Source: Rufibacter sp. XAAS-G3-1 (GTDB lineage: Bacteria > Bacteroidota > Bacteroidia > Cytophagales > Hymenobacteraceae). Taken from it: a stretch of 64,000 nucleotides of DNA. The stretch covers positions 124,001 to 188,000 of the forward strand of contig NZ_JABFAM010000009.1 in NCBI RefSeq assembly GCF_013623775.1, written 5' to 3'. The position numbers were made by a program, and so were the translations under genes. Positions 44,103-53,319 of this stretch are shown one piece after another; within the stretch, counting starts at the first letter, position 1, and each line of letters opens with the position of its first letter. The notes beneath the pieces are model-generated. The model saw only the letters and a list, made by a program, of their open reading frames with translations. It had not been told where the DNA came from and searched no databases.

Positions 44103-44765
44103 TTAGACTTTTCGCCACGGGCGAAGGCCTTCGGCTTTCATCTTGGAAGACAGCAGCAGCAGGTACGTTACGTCCAGCACGAAGATGCCGCAGTACAGCA
44201 AGAGGAGCAGGTACGAGTTAGGGAAATACAGGTAAAACAAAACCGACGGGAAGACCGTCCCGATGAGTTTACTCAGGCCAATGTACATGGATTGCCCCGC
44301 CGAACTCTCCCGTTTCAGCAACATCCTGACAAACAGCACCGACATCATGAGGTTCTGCGCAAAGGCGGCGTAAATACCGATGTAGTCATTAAACTCCCGC
44401 GCCATAAACGCGATGGCGAGCGCGCAGTACACCAAAGTAAAAAGGAACGTGCCGTAGAATGACTGCGGCGGAAGTTGCCGGGGAAACTCGCGACGGCCGT
44501 ATTGGAGGTACTGCACCAGAATGCCTACGTCAAACAAAAGCCACAGGTAATCTATGTACAACTGCGGCTGCGGGTGCGGGTACACAAACGCGAAGATGAA
44601 CTCCCAGGAAACATTGGCGCACAGCGCCACCATGGGCATGCCGTAGAGCTTGTCTTTGTAGCCCCGGCGTAGAATCAAGAGGTAGGTGATGGTCCAGAAA
44701 AGGCCGCTGCCTACCATTAGAAAATGGCTTAACGCAGTATTGATGTGAACCGGATCTTGCAACAT
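44103..44765 (-). CDS. Seven-helix membrane protein, Pyr4-like terpene cyclase family candidate
   Basis: A 220-residue integral membrane protein with about seven hydrophobic helices. The motif CANVSWEFIFAF (N51, W54, E55) and an Asp in the last helix (GIFVLDVTYLL, D198) lie where fungal Pyr4-type transmembrane terpene cyclases place their two key acids (known there as E63 and D218). Pyr4-type enzymes cyclise prenylated epoxides inside the membrane. Whether this bacterial relative does so is unproven, and no prenyltransferase or epoxidase lies nearby. It could also be a structural relative with another role. Confidence 0.6.
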   Translation of the reverse strand: MLQDPVHINTALSHFLMVGSGLFWTITYLLILRRGYKDKLYGMPMVALCANVSWEFIFAFVYPHPQPQLYIDYLWLLFDVGILVQYLQYGRREFPRQLPPQSFYGTFLFTLVYCALAIAFMAREFNDYIGIYAAFAQNLMMSVLFVRMLLKRESSAGQSMYIGLSKLIGTVFPSVLFYLYFPNSYLLLLLYCGIFVLDVTYLLLLSSKMKAEGLRPWRKV

Positions 44766-44863
44766 ACTTTTCCTAAACAGTTTTAGGGGGTTTTGGTTAG
44801 GAGGATGGATGACTCAATTCCTCATTTTTAAATATTCCAGAGTATTCCAAGAAAAATTAACTT

Positions 44864-45370
44864 ATGTCCACAAACCCCCTCATCCTAACGCTCACGCTGA
44901 ACCCCGAAGCGGCTGAGTTCTTTTCCAATCTCCGCGACAAGCACTTTCCGCCTGAACGTAATTACCTAAAAGCACACCTTACCCTGTTTCACCATCTCCC
45001 TCCGGCTGAACAAAAGATTACCGAACTTCTTGCAGACGTATGCCAAAACCAAAAGCAAATGTCCTTGGAGGTAACAGATCTTATGAGCTTGGGTAATGGA
45101 GTAGCTTTCAGACTTGTAAGTGAAGAAGTACAGCAGTTGCACCGATACCTTCAGCAACAATGGGAGCCTTTTCTTACGCCGCAAGACAAACAGAAACTGC
45201 GCCCGCACATCACGGTTCATAACAAAGTAAAGCCCGAGGTAGCCAAAGCGCTGGAGAACGACTTACGAAGTACGTTCCAGCCGTTTGAGATCACCGGCAC
45301 TGGCGTCGCGCTCTGGGAATATGTAGGCGGCCCCTGGAAGTTCTACCAGGAGTTTCCATTTTCAGGCTGA
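44864..45370 (+). CDS. 2H phosphoesterase (2'-5' RNA ligase-like)
   Basis: A 168-residue 2H-superfamily protein. The two HxT/S motifs are HLTLF (about residues 38-42) and HITVHNK (about 108-114). Such enzymes act on 2',3'-cyclic or 2'-5' RNA ends. It is a second member of the fold beside thpR at 61819. It stands alone, divergent from the membrane protein gene. Confidence 0.85.
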   Translation: MSTNPLILTLTLNPEAAEFFSNLRDKHFPPERNYLKAHLTLFHHLPPAEQKITELLADVCQNQKQMSLEVTDLMSLGNGVAFRLVSEEVQQLHRYLQQQWEPFLTPQDKQKLRPHITVHNKVKPEVAKALENDLRSTFQPFEITGTGVALWEYVGGPWKFYQEFPFSG

Positions 45371-45435
45371 TTTTCGATAACTGCGGCAAAACAGGATGGG
45401 TGAAATCCTTATTGGAAATTAACTGAAGCACTAAC

Positions 45436-45534
45436 CTCCCCTTTGTCATCCTGAAAGGAACTTGTGGGTGAACTAGAATTGCTTTAAAGCAAGGTTACTA
45501 TAGATGGCCCACACAATCCTTTAAGGGACATTAA
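45436..45534. repeat. Family 5 inverted element
   Basis: Ends CCTCCCCTTTGTCATCCTG and CCTTTAAGGGACATTAAGAGG, with AACTTGTGGGTGAACTAG and GGCCCACACAATCC inside. Same architecture as 17004-17100. Confidence 0.65.
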
Positions 45535-45552
45535 GAGGCTTTTTTAAAAAAG

Positions 45553-45595
45553 AAGGGTCAAAGTGCGTGCTTTATAAACACGCACTTTGACCCTT
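45553..45595 (-). terminator. Bidirectional terminator hairpin between convergent genes
   Basis: A 17-bp perfect stem (AAGGGTCAAAGTGCGTG and complement) with a 9-nt loop. On the minus strand it is followed by CTTTTTT, ending the 1109-residue fusion gene; on the plus strand GTTTTCC follows. It sits 25 bp beyond the fusion gene stop. Confidence 0.85.
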
Positions 45596-45619
45596 GTTTT
45601 CCTCTGGCACTGGTGCTGC

Positions 45620-48600
45620 TTAGAATTGACCTAAAGCAACAATGTAATCTCTGCTTCCATCGGTGACCCAAGCGTCTAGCTGGGCGGGGTCTTTCATCTG
45701 CTGCCCGCGTTGGCGCGGCACGGCAATGTACCCGCACTTAACATCCGGCAATGCCGACATGTCACTCCACAGTTTTTCAATCTGGGCTACCGGGTAAATG
45801 TCTTCCTGGCCGTGTCCCCAACGGTATTTCACGTCTTTGATGGTGACATACGTAGGCATGCGGTGCGCCACACTTCTTACCGCCTTGGCTAATCGCGCTT
45901 CGTCCCCGCGAAGATCTGCCCGAGTAAGCCCGAACAGCGCCAACAATGGATCTATCTGAATCCAAGTGGTCATGGTGTTGTAGTAGCTTAGGTTCAGTTC
46001 GTCTTCCTCGCGGGGCTGGGCCAATCCCTCGAGTAGACGAACTTTGCCGTTCACGCGGGCCAATCCGCCCCCGCGGTCTTCAATGCGACGCGCCACCACT
46101 TCAAACGTAAGCACGTTGCCGGAATCCAGGTGATGGCCTAAAGCATCTGGATGAATATCAGCGCCCAGCGTATCAATGTTGTGCAGCATGATGGTTTCCA
46201 GCCGCGGATTCTCCTCCAGAATCTGTGCCAACACCCCGTTCCTGAGCATGTTAGATACTTCGTACCAGTGCCCTAAGGGCGAGAACCGCTGCGAGGCAAT
46301 GTTGTCTGCGTAGTCAGAACCTTCACCCTTACTCTTGGCCCAGTCAATCATAGACCTTCGGCCAGATTCCCGGACTTTCTGCTTGTTTTCGTCCAGCGTT
46401 TCCTGCGGCATTTCTTCCCATAAGAACCTAAGATCGCGCTCCATAGGCACATACCGCTGACCAATAGAACGGCCCGTAGACAAATACACCGGCCCTTCGT
46501 AGCCATACTTCTGGGTCAGCTCCAACTGTTTTTTGATGGGCTCATGCGTGAGGTAACTGGTGGCCACAATGTGCGGCAGTTTGGCTCCGTATTTAGCAGA
46601 GACCGCTTTGGTTTTGGCCAAATGGATTTCCAGGAAACTGCGGTGCACGCCTTCTACCTCCACAAATGGATTCAAAGCTTTGATTACCCCGGCCCCTTTT
46701 GTCCAGCGGCTACCAACCCCGGCGGCCAAACTCAACACGCCCACTTTGCCGGCTTTAATGGCCGCTTCACCCGTAGCCGTAGCGTTGGTGAGGCTTTCCA
46801 ATTTGGCAATATCTGTAGGCTGCACGTCTTCAATGGAAGTCTCATTAGGCAGACGGTTGCGCGACAAGCCGATGTAGCCTTTCTGTAGCTGCTCCCTGAT
46901 TTCTTCGTGCTGGATATAATCAAAGCCGTTTTCTTTTTTGATGCGGTCGGCTTTCTCGTTTTCATTGCTGCGCCCGCCCTGGCTAGACGGGTCAGATACC
47001 TTGAACAGATTGCTCACGATGGTGCGCAGCAAAGGATACGCCACGTTGTTCTCTCCGCAATGCGTGGTGAAGAAATCAATCTCAGCCCTTCGCACATAAG
47101 AAATGCTCTGCGGGTCTTTCTTCACCAGGTCAGACACGTGAATGGCATAGTATTGCTCCGGCATCATCGCCTCGTTGCCTACGTGCAGATACGACCACGA
47201 CCCTTTGTTGTTGATGTTCCAGTTATATACCACCGGTTCCATGGCAAACGGCAAAGAATCAGAAAGTTCTGCTTTGGTGGCGCGTAGAATTTCCAGCACC
47301 CGGCCCTTGTAGTCTTCGTACTGGTCTGGGTTCACAAACATGCCCATGCCGCCGCCCGACATGCCGCCCAGCATCAAGAAGCCCAGGTAATTCTCCCCGA
47401 ACTCTTTTTTCGCCCTGCGGATAATCTCTTCCGTGAAATGCGTGGATGCCCACGGAATAATGGTTTTGATGGGCTTTTCGAAATTATGGGCAGTATTCGC
47501 CGCTAACTTCCGGATGTCGCCTTCTCTGAGGGCCGCCAGAATGTTGTCAAATACCAGGTTGGTTTGTTGACGCGCTTCCCACTCGTTCTCTCCCCGGAGC
47601 AGGTATTTCTCGGTTACCATCTCCAGAATGGGCCCTACGTTGGAAGCCATCCCGCCGTGCATGAGCACCAGCGAGTTCATGAGTTTGTCGGCCATCTCGG
47701 GGTGAATCTCCTCGCCCTGCAACACGCGGTGCCTTGGCAACAACGTCCCGCGGCTAATGCCGAATTCCGGGTCGCCTTCCTCGGCAAACGTGCCCTGAAT
47801 GGCTTTGATGCCCGGCCAAACACCCCCAGAGTCCTGCCAGCCCCCGCCGGAACCGCCAATCCACTCGCCTAGAATGGCTCTAGAAGCGACTAATCGGCGT
47901 TCGCTTTCATCGAGTCCGCCCACCAGGTTCTTCGTCTGGCCGGTAGCCCGCATCAACAAGCTGATGATGGAACCCAACAGGTTGGTGGAAACGGCAAAGC
48001 GCGAACCCTTCGGAATATCATTCACGCGGGTCACCAATTCAATCCCCATGCCCGGTGCCACAATGCGGGCCAGAATATCGGGCAACGACTGGTTGGTGCC
48101 TTCAAACGAGGGCGGAATCAAGCCCGAGGCAATCACCCCGGCTTTCACCAGACTCAGGTAATCGTTCCCGAAGTTGAACAGGTCGTCCAGCTCGGTTATG
48201 TCTTTGGAAGTATTTAAGTCAATACTGGTCACCCGCAGCACCGGCTCCGGTATCACCCGCACATACGACTGCAACGGCGGCCGAATGTCTTTGTCGCGCC
48301 CGAACACGCCCAGGTTGATGGAGATGTTCAGCACCCTGGCACCCTCGGGATAATCCATGCCCAAAAAGAAGATATCTGACCACCCGCTGTGGGTTAAGTC
48401 CATGCGCACCGAGGTCTGCTCTTCCAGCACAGGGTAGAAAAGTGAGCTTTCCTGCCGCTGCAACAAAGCTGGGTGAATCTTGATAGGATGCTCTTCCTGA
48501 TGCCCTACCCTAAACATCCACTGGTTTCCTTTGCTGGAGCGCACGCTCTTGCGAACCTGGTTGGCCAATATTTGGAAAGACAGGTGGTGGTAGCTTTCGG

Positions 48601-48949
48601 CCAGTCCGCTGAACAAAGCGGCATTGGGGCCGTGCGTGTCTATCTCCTTTAAGAACGTAGTGATAGCGTGCTCAAATCGGCGGGCCAGCAAATCCTCAAA
48701 GCCCGCGTACGGAATCTTGCCGGTGGCCGGCGTCTCCGCCGACTCCATTAAGAAGAAACGGTAACCGGCGGCCAGAAAGAGAATGGCGCGTACTTTGTCG
48801 TATAAACTAGGGGTGGTTTTCCTGAAATCATCTAATTCCCGCAGTGCCTTGAAAAGCTCTCTGGTAGAAAGGCTCCGGCTCATCTGGAAAAACGAGCGGT
48901 TCCTCTCAGTAGGGTCAGTAGATGTAATGGTTTGTATAAAGATGTTCAT
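45620..48949 (-). CDS. GHMP (fucokinase-like) kinase - UDP-sugar pyrophosphorylase-like fusion, 1109 aa
   Basis: Two enzyme modules in one chain. The N-terminal part (about 180-640) has GHMP-kinase features of the L-fucokinase type: LPKGS-like loop IPKGSRFAVSTNLLG (312-326), GGGWQDSGGVWPGIK (368-382) and GGMSGGGMGMFV (528-539). The C-terminal part (about 730-1109) has a nucleotidyltransferase loop LSLAAGVGSRWTKGAGVIKA (739-758) of the UDP-glucose/UDP-GlcNAc pyrophosphorylase type, with HNIDTLGADIHP as a likely metal site. This suggests salvage: sugar to sugar-1-phosphate to NDP-sugar. The order is opposite to Bacteroides Fkp and plant FKGP. Residues 1-180 are helical and unassigned. It lies 60 bp downstream of the GalU-like gene on the same strand. 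Confidence 0.8.
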   Translation of the reverse strand: MNIFIQTITSTDPTERNRSFFQMSRSLSTRELFKALRELDDFRKTTPSLYDKVRAILFLAAGYRFFLMESAETPATGKIPYAGFEDLLARRFEHAITTFLKEIDTHGPNAALFSGLAESYHHLSFQILANQVRKSVRSSKGNQWMFRVGHQEEHPIKIHPALLQRQESSLFYPVLEEQTSVRMDLTHSGWSDIFFLGMDYPEGARVLNISINLGVFGRDKDIRPPLQSYVRVIPEPVLRVTSIDLNTSKDITELDDLFNFGNDYLSLVKAGVIASGLIPPSFEGTNQSLPDILARIVAPGMGIELVTRVNDIPKGSRFAVSTNLLGSIISLLMRATGQTKNLVGGLDESERRLVASRAILGEWIGGSGGGWQDSGGVWPGIKAIQGTFAEEGDPEFGISRGTLLPRHRVLQGEEIHPEMADKLMNSLVLMHGGMASNVGPILEMVTEKYLLRGENEWEARQQTNLVFDNILAALREGDIRKLAANTAHNFEKPIKTIIPWASTHFTEEIIRRAKKEFGENYLGFLMLGGMSGGGMGMFVNPDQYEDYKGRVLEILRATKAELSDSLPFAMEPVVYNWNINNKGSWSYLHVGNEAMMPEQYYAIHVSDLVKKDPQSISYVRRAEIDFFTTHCGENNVAYPLLRTIVSNLFKVSDPSSQGGRSNENEKADRIKKENGFDYIQHEEIREQLQKGYIGLSRNRLPNETSIEDVQPTDIAKLESLTNATATGEAAIKAGKVGVLSLAAGVGSRWTKGAGVIKALNPFVEVEGVHRSFLEIHLAKTKAVSAKYGAKLPHIVATSYLTHEPIKKQLELTQKYGYEGPVYLSTGRSIGQRYVPMERDLRFLWEEMPQETLDENKQKVRESGRRSMIDWAKSKGEGSDYADNIASQRFSPLGHWYEVSNMLRNGVLAQILEENPRLETIMLHNIDTLGADIHPDALGHHLDSGNVLTFEVVARRIEDRGGGLARVNGKVRLLEGLAQPREEDELNLSYYNTMTTWIQIDPLLALFGLTRADLRGDEARLAKAVRSVAHRMPTYVTIKDVKYRWGHGQEDIYPVAQIEKLWSDMSALPDVKCGYIAVPRQRGQQMKDPAQLDAWVTDGSRDYIVALGQF

Positions 48950-49009
48950 CTGCCTCTTGAATAAGCAATTAGGTGCGTATTGGATGCTCTCCTAACTTGC
49001 TGTAAAACC

Positions 49010-49960
49010 CTATTTTGTTTGACGTTGATTGGCTTCGGCCAGCAGCTCTACCATGGTGGTGAGCGTTTCATCGTGGGCTTTGCCCGCCAAACCTAGGGCA
49101 ATCTGCGCCTGCAGCAACCCTTGCTTTTTACTCAGGTCATAGCGGTTTCCTTTTACTTCCAGGGCCAGGTATTTCTCGGTAGAGGCCAGTTCCTGCAAGG
49201 CAGTGGTCAACTGCACGTTCTGGCTGCCGCTTTCAATCTGCGTTTGCAGCATAGGGAAAACCGAAGGCGTGAGCACGTGCATCCCGAAGAAGCAGAGGTA
49301 ATAGCCCGCCCGTAAACCCGGGGTTTGCAGTTCCAGTTCGGCGGTGCTCAATGAGGGTTTTTCAATGATTCTGTCTATCTGGTACACGCCTTTTTGGTTA
49401 GGCTGGTGCTTGCCCGTAAGGGTGCCGTAGCGGTGAATCTGGTGCTCAACGGTGGGGTTCACCGCCGAAACGGCGCAGCCTTCCTGCACCGCCAAACTGA
49501 TCAACTGGGCCGCACAACGCTGTTCAGCCAAACCAGACACGTACAAGTGATCACCCAATAACAGCAGGAAAGGCTCCTCTTTCACGAATTCACGGGCGCT
49601 GTACACGGCGTGGCCGTAACCCAAGGGTTCTTGTTGTTCTATGAATTGCAGACGCGTGCGCAGGTGGTCTACTTTATCGGCTTCTTCCTGGGCCCAGTCA
49701 GAGTTCTTGAACGAGTCCAGTAAGTTGTTCCGCAGCGAAGTGAATGCTTCCTGGTACCGCGGCCCATCGCCGGGGGCGCAAATCACGCAGATTTCTTCTA
49801 TACCGCTGGCAAAGGCCTCTTCGGCAATAATCTGGATGGCTGGTTTGGTTAGTCCGTCAATGTCAATGACGGGCAGCATGGCTTTTTGTACGGTATCGGC
49901 CACAGGATATAACCTTTCGCCACGGGCGGCAGCTGTGATGACAGCTTTTCTTATTTTCAT
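49010..49960 (-). CDS. GalU-like sugar nucleotidyltransferase
   Basis: A 316-residue nucleotidyltransferase resembling UTP-glucose-1-phosphate uridylyltransferases: KAVITAAARGERLYPVADTV then KAMLPVID, LLLGDHLYVS, and EKPSLS. The usual GLGTR loop is changed to ARGER, so activity or nucleotide choice may differ. It precedes the kinase/pyrophosphorylase fusion by 60 bp and is likely co-transcribed, which suggests a shared sugar-activation route, or one active and one regulatory nucleotidyltransferase. Confidence 0.85.
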   Translation of the reverse strand: MKIRKAVITAAARGERLYPVADTVQKAMLPVIDIDGLTKPAIQIIAEEAFASGIEEICVICAPGDGPRYQEAFTSLRNNLLDSFKNSDWAQEEADKVDHLRTRLQFIEQQEPLGYGHAVYSAREFVKEEPFLLLLGDHLYVSGLAEQRCAAQLISLAVQEGCAVSAVNPTVEHQIHRYGTLTGKHQPNQKGVYQIDRIIEKPSLSTAELELQTPGLRAGYYLCFFGMHVLTPSVFPMLQTQIESGSQNVQLTTALQELASTEKYLALEVKGNRYDLSKKQGLLQAQIALGLAGKAHDETLTTMVELLAEANQRQTK

Positions 49961-50277
49961 AGAAATGTTAGATAGCAGTGTTTTGGGGAATCAATAGAAT
50001 ATTCCAAGTGCTAATATAAGCTAATATAAGCCTCAGAAGCATGCATTGAGAGAAGATAAAAAGCGGATTGTGCCTCCAGGGCAAACGGAGATAAGCCTTT
50101 CTTCAGGCGGAAGGCGGTAGGTTTGGATGTTGCGTTGCTTCTACTTTGGTTTAATGGCTATTTTCTGAAAAGAAGCAAAAAACTGAAAAGCAATGCGTTG
50201 TATACTGAAAAGGCAAGGCAACAAAGCCCAGCTTTGACAGAGGGCAATTTAGAAGATACCGCAGGAGTAAGCAGGAA
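49961..50277. other. Intergenic region upstream of the nucleotidyltransferase pair
   Basis: About 317 bp. It holds a tandem AT-rich repeat GCTAATATAAGCTAATATAA (50012-50031) and a decayed family 1 box (about 50148-50186). The promoter for the minus-strand pair should lie in 49961-50060. Confidence 0.5.
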
Positions 50278-51039
50278 TTAAAAGGTGCTTTTAAAATTAT
50301 CTTCCTGTAAATGCTCCACAAAACTCAGCATCTTGCCAAAGTGAGAGCCTTTCCAGTACACCTGTTGGCAACGGGTACATTGGTAAAACAAGTGGAAGTA
50401 CTGCTTGGTCTTGGGCTCGAGTAAGTGCAGGATGTCCTGTTTCTCTACCTCCTGAATCTTTCCGTTACAGACCAAGCAGCGGGTAAAAGGCGCTAGTTGC
50501 GGGGCCAGGTTAAACCGAACCATGACCTCCCGCAGTTGCTCCTCCCACTGCTGAGACCGTAGCCAATACCCCCAGCGCACCGGTTTGTGCTTCAGCAGCC
50601 CTACGTCCCTGGTCAGCACAATGCGTTGCTCCTTCACCGCCAGGTGCACAAGGGCAAGCTCATCATACTCGTTTTCATAGAAAGCGTCAAACCCCAGTAA
50701 CCGCAGGTAACGGGCCAGTTTGCCCAGGTGTGCATCCAGGATAAAAGCCGCAGGAACGGGAGCAGGAATCTGCAGGGAAGGCAAGGGACTTCCTGAACCC
50801 TCGGGCACAACCGGAAAAACCTCCACTTTCCCTTGGTGCGGCAAAGGGGCTGAAAAGGTAGCTTCCCTCCCATTCACGCTGATACTCCCTACCTCGGGGT
50901 GCGGCACGTTACAGGCTTCTATCACATCTTTCACCGCCGGTGCTCCCATAAAAGAATAGGGCATCCATTGCTGGCGCGCGCCGCTGGGTAGAAAGTCGTT
51001 TAAAGAACCGTGAAAAAGAAGTTGCGCTACGTTCACCAT
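50278..51039 (-). CDS. Mut7-C RNase-domain protein with N-terminal ubiquitin-like domain
   Basis: A 253-residue two-domain protein. The N-terminal ~80 residues form a ThiS/ubiquitin-like domain (RQQWMPYSFMGAPAVKDVIE). The C-terminal Mut7-C PIN-like domain follows with FILDAHLGKLARYLRLLGFD and VLTRDVGLL acids. A zinc ribbon (RCLVCNGK, QCTRCQQVYW) ends it. These proteins are predicted nucleases; RNA targets are unknown. The start is ATG 51039 (MVNVAQLLFHG). It stands alone. Confidence 0.9.
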   Translation of the reverse strand: MVNVAQLLFHGSLNDFLPSGARQQWMPYSFMGAPAVKDVIEACNVPHPEVGSISVNGREATFSAPLPHQGKVEVFPVVPEGSGSPLPSLQIPAPVPAAFILDAHLGKLARYLRLLGFDAFYENEYDELALVHLAVKEQRIVLTRDVGLLKHKPVRWGYWLRSQQWEEQLREVMVRFNLAPQLAPFTRCLVCNGKIQEVEKQDILHLLEPKTKQYFHLFYQCTRCQQVYWKGSHFGKMLSFVEHLQEDNFKSTF

Positions 51040-51125
51040 AGTTTCCCGGTTTATAGTATAAACTGACCTTTCGCAGAAGCCCAATTTCCCAGTTCATCCC
51101 GCGTAGAACAGGAAAACCCCGCTGA

Positions 51126-51167
51126 TGCGTTTTAAGGCTGTTTTACAGAAAACGAACTTAAAACGCA
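51126..51167. repeat. Palindromic box (family 1)
   Basis: TGCGTTTTAAGGCTGTTTTA facing GAAAACGAACTTAAAACGCA. Confidence 0.78.
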
Positions 51168-51170
51168 GAT

Positions 51171-51276
51171 ACCTGTGAGTTCTCCAAGACCTCACAGGTT
51201 TGAGTGCAACTGGCCCGGGGGGCCAGTCTCGCGCCAAAGGATGAAGCGAGTCTCCAGACTCGCCGGGAACCACCGG
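51171..51276. repeat. Composite repeat family 4a, second copy
   Basis: Same order as 30279-30396: CCTGTGAGTTCT hairpin, GGCCCGGGGGGCC-type hairpin with AGTCTCGCGCC, then GCGAGTCTCCAGACTCGCCG. It directly follows a family 1 box, the same neighbour relation seen at 54492. Confidence 0.78.
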
Positions 51277-51359
51277 CAGCTTTGCGTATCGTCCTATATA
51301 AACTACTTTCAGGAAAGTAAAAGGTTGGCTTTCCTATGCGGAAGGGAGCATTTAAAATC

Positions 51360-51561
51360 GAACCTGTTTAGAGTTTTTCTCAACTGGCCTTTAAAGCAAC
51401 TCCTCTGTTGCAAGCGGCTGTAGGTGCCATGCATTTTTAGGCTGATTTTATGGAAACAGGCCAAAAACAAGAAGTTTATCTGTACACTGGCGCCTGCCGC
51501 TGCTTGAACTGCCGTTTTCAGGCTATTTTTATGAAACATGCATAAAACTCTAAACAGCTTC
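51360..51561 (-). repeat. MITE-like element (family 3), copy 3 (202 bp, reversed)
   Basis: Ends GAACCTGTTTAGAGTTTT and AAAACTCTAAACAGCTTC. Orientation is opposite to copies 1 and 2. It is flanked by ATC on both sides, a possible 3-bp target duplication, and carries TTTAGGCTGATTTTATGG-type boxes inside. Confidence 0.85.
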
Positions 51562-51727
51562 ATCCTTTTCTTGTCATGATTTACGCGCATTCTTTACTTT
51601 CAAGAAACCACCAGAGTATGGGCCATTGAAGCCATCTGTAGACTGGCAATTAAGAAGCTGGAGCCATGAAAACATTTTTCTTTTTCTGAGGTTATCCTCT
51701 CTACTACTATCTCTTTTATAAAACCCT

Positions 51728-53059
51728 TTGCAAGTACCTGTTGTCCTTTTCTGGTTCCGGCGCGATTTACGTCTTTCTGATAATGCCGGTCTGTACCACG
51801 CCCTTACCTCTGGCTATCCGGTGATACCGCTGTTTATCTTTGACCAGGACATTCTGGGGCAGCTTTCCGGCAGCCAAGACCGCCGGGTAGACTTTATCCA
51901 TGACACCGTCACCGCTTTAGGCAGCCAATTACAGTCCTGGGGCTCTTCTCTGTTGGTAAAATACGGCAGGCCGATGGAAGTACTAATGGAGCTTACAGAA
52001 CATTACCACCTGCAAGCGGTATATGCCAACCATGACTACGAACCGGCGGCCATTGCCCGTGACCAGCAGATAGCTACTTTTTTAACTTCCAAAGGAATTT
52101 CCTTCAAGACCTACAAAGACCAGGTTCTCTTTGAGAAAAGCGAGGTAGTGAAAGACGACGGAACTCCGTACCGCGTGTTTGGAGCCTACAAAAGAAAGTG
52201 GATGAGTACGCTCTCAGACTTCTACCTTTCCTCTTACCCCACCCACCGGTATCAGCGGCACTACCACCAGACAGCCCCTTTTCCCACTCCTGCCCTGGAA
52301 ACCATGGGCTTCAGCAGAAGTTCTGACAAAATTTTCCCTTCCCCAGACCTACAGGAATCCATCATCCGGAACTATGACCAAACCCGCGACTTGCCATCTC
52401 TGCCGGGTACGTCCCGGTTGGGCCTGCACCTGCGGTTCGGGACGGTGAGTGTGCGGATGCTGGCCAGGCAGGCCCTTCAACTGAATGCCGTCTGGCTGGG
52501 CGAACTCATCTGGCGCGAATTCTTCATGATGATCCTCTACCATTTTCCGCACGTGGTGCACCGGCCTTTCCACCTGGAATATGAGCACATGCAGTGGCTG
52601 CACCCCGAGGGTCAGTTTGAGCGATGGTGCGCCGGAACCACCGGGTACCCCTTGGTAGATGCCGGCATGCGGGAACTCAACGCCACCGGTTTCATGCACA
52701 ACCGCGTTAGAATGGTAGCTGCCAGCTTTCTGGTAAAGCATTTACTCGTTGACTACCGTTGGGGCGAAGCGTATTTCGCGCAAAAACTGCTGGATTATGA
52801 TCTTGCAGCGAACAACGGCAACTGGCAGTGGTGCGCCGGTACCGGCTGTGATGCCGCGCCCTATTTCAGGGTCTTCAATCCCGAGAGCCAGGCCAAAAAG
52901 TTCGACAAACAGCAGGAATACATCAGAAAATGGGTTCCCGAACTCGGCACTCCCGCCTACCCTACTCCCATGGTAGAACACGCATTTGCCCGCGATAGAG
53001 CCCTGAAAGCCTATAAACAAGCTCTAAACAAAGCCAGAGGAACGGAGCCTGTTTCTTAA
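51728..53059 (+). CDS. phrB: Deoxyribodipyrimidine photo-lyase
   Basis: A 443-residue class I photolyase repairing cyclobutane pyrimidine dimers with FADH- in blue light. Motifs: LFWFRRDLRLSDNAGL at the N-terminus, TSRLGLHLRFGTVSVR (FAD contacts), WREFFMMILYHFP, and GNWQWCAGTGCDAAPYFRVF with DAGMRELNATGFMHNRVRM. The start is a TTG at 51728: an in-frame TAA is 6 bp upstream and no ATG fits, so a non-standard start or a few missing residues must be accepted. It is a single-gene unit. Confidence 0.95.
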   Translation: MQVPVVLFWFRRDLRLSDNAGLYHALTSGYPVIPLFIFDQDILGQLSGSQDRRVDFIHDTVTALGSQLQSWGSSLLVKYGRPMEVLMELTEHYHLQAVYANHDYEPAAIARDQQIATFLTSKGISFKTYKDQVLFEKSEVVKDDGTPYRVFGAYKRKWMSTLSDFYLSSYPTHRYQRHYHQTAPFPTPALETMGFSRSSDKIFPSPDLQESIIRNYDQTRDLPSLPGTSRLGLHLRFGTVSVRMLARQALQLNAVWLGELIWREFFMMILYHFPHVVHRPFHLEYEHMQWLHPEGQFERWCAGTTGYPLVDAGMRELNATGFMHNRVRMVAASFLVKHLLVDYRWGEAYFAQKLLDYDLAANNGNWQWCAGTGCDAAPYFRVFNPESQAKKFDKQQEYIRKWVPELGTPAYPTPMVEHAFARDRALKAYKQALNKARGTEPVS

Positions 53060-53131
53060 AGAAGAGTGAATCGGTTTCAAAGTGAATAATCAGGGTTAAC
53101 CTGTGTCAGTTACTGCCACCGCCAGCTCAGT

Positions 53132-53168
53132 GCTTTAAGGCTGATTTTTGAAAAACAGGCATAAAACA
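53132..53168. repeat. Palindromic box (family 1)
   Basis: GCTTTAAGGCTGATTTTTG facing AAAAACAGGCATAAAAC, between the photolyase and the AKR gene. Confidence 0.72.
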
Positions 53169-53319
53169 GAACGTGCGTTTACCGGTTCTTTCACCGGAAG
53201 CACTTCCGGTTCCCTTAGAACACCTATCAATCAGCAGGAAAGCAAGGCAGGTAAGAGAATTGTGAAAACTTCTTCTCTGAAAACGGGTACATCCATAGAT
53301 ATCCACTAATTACATCATT

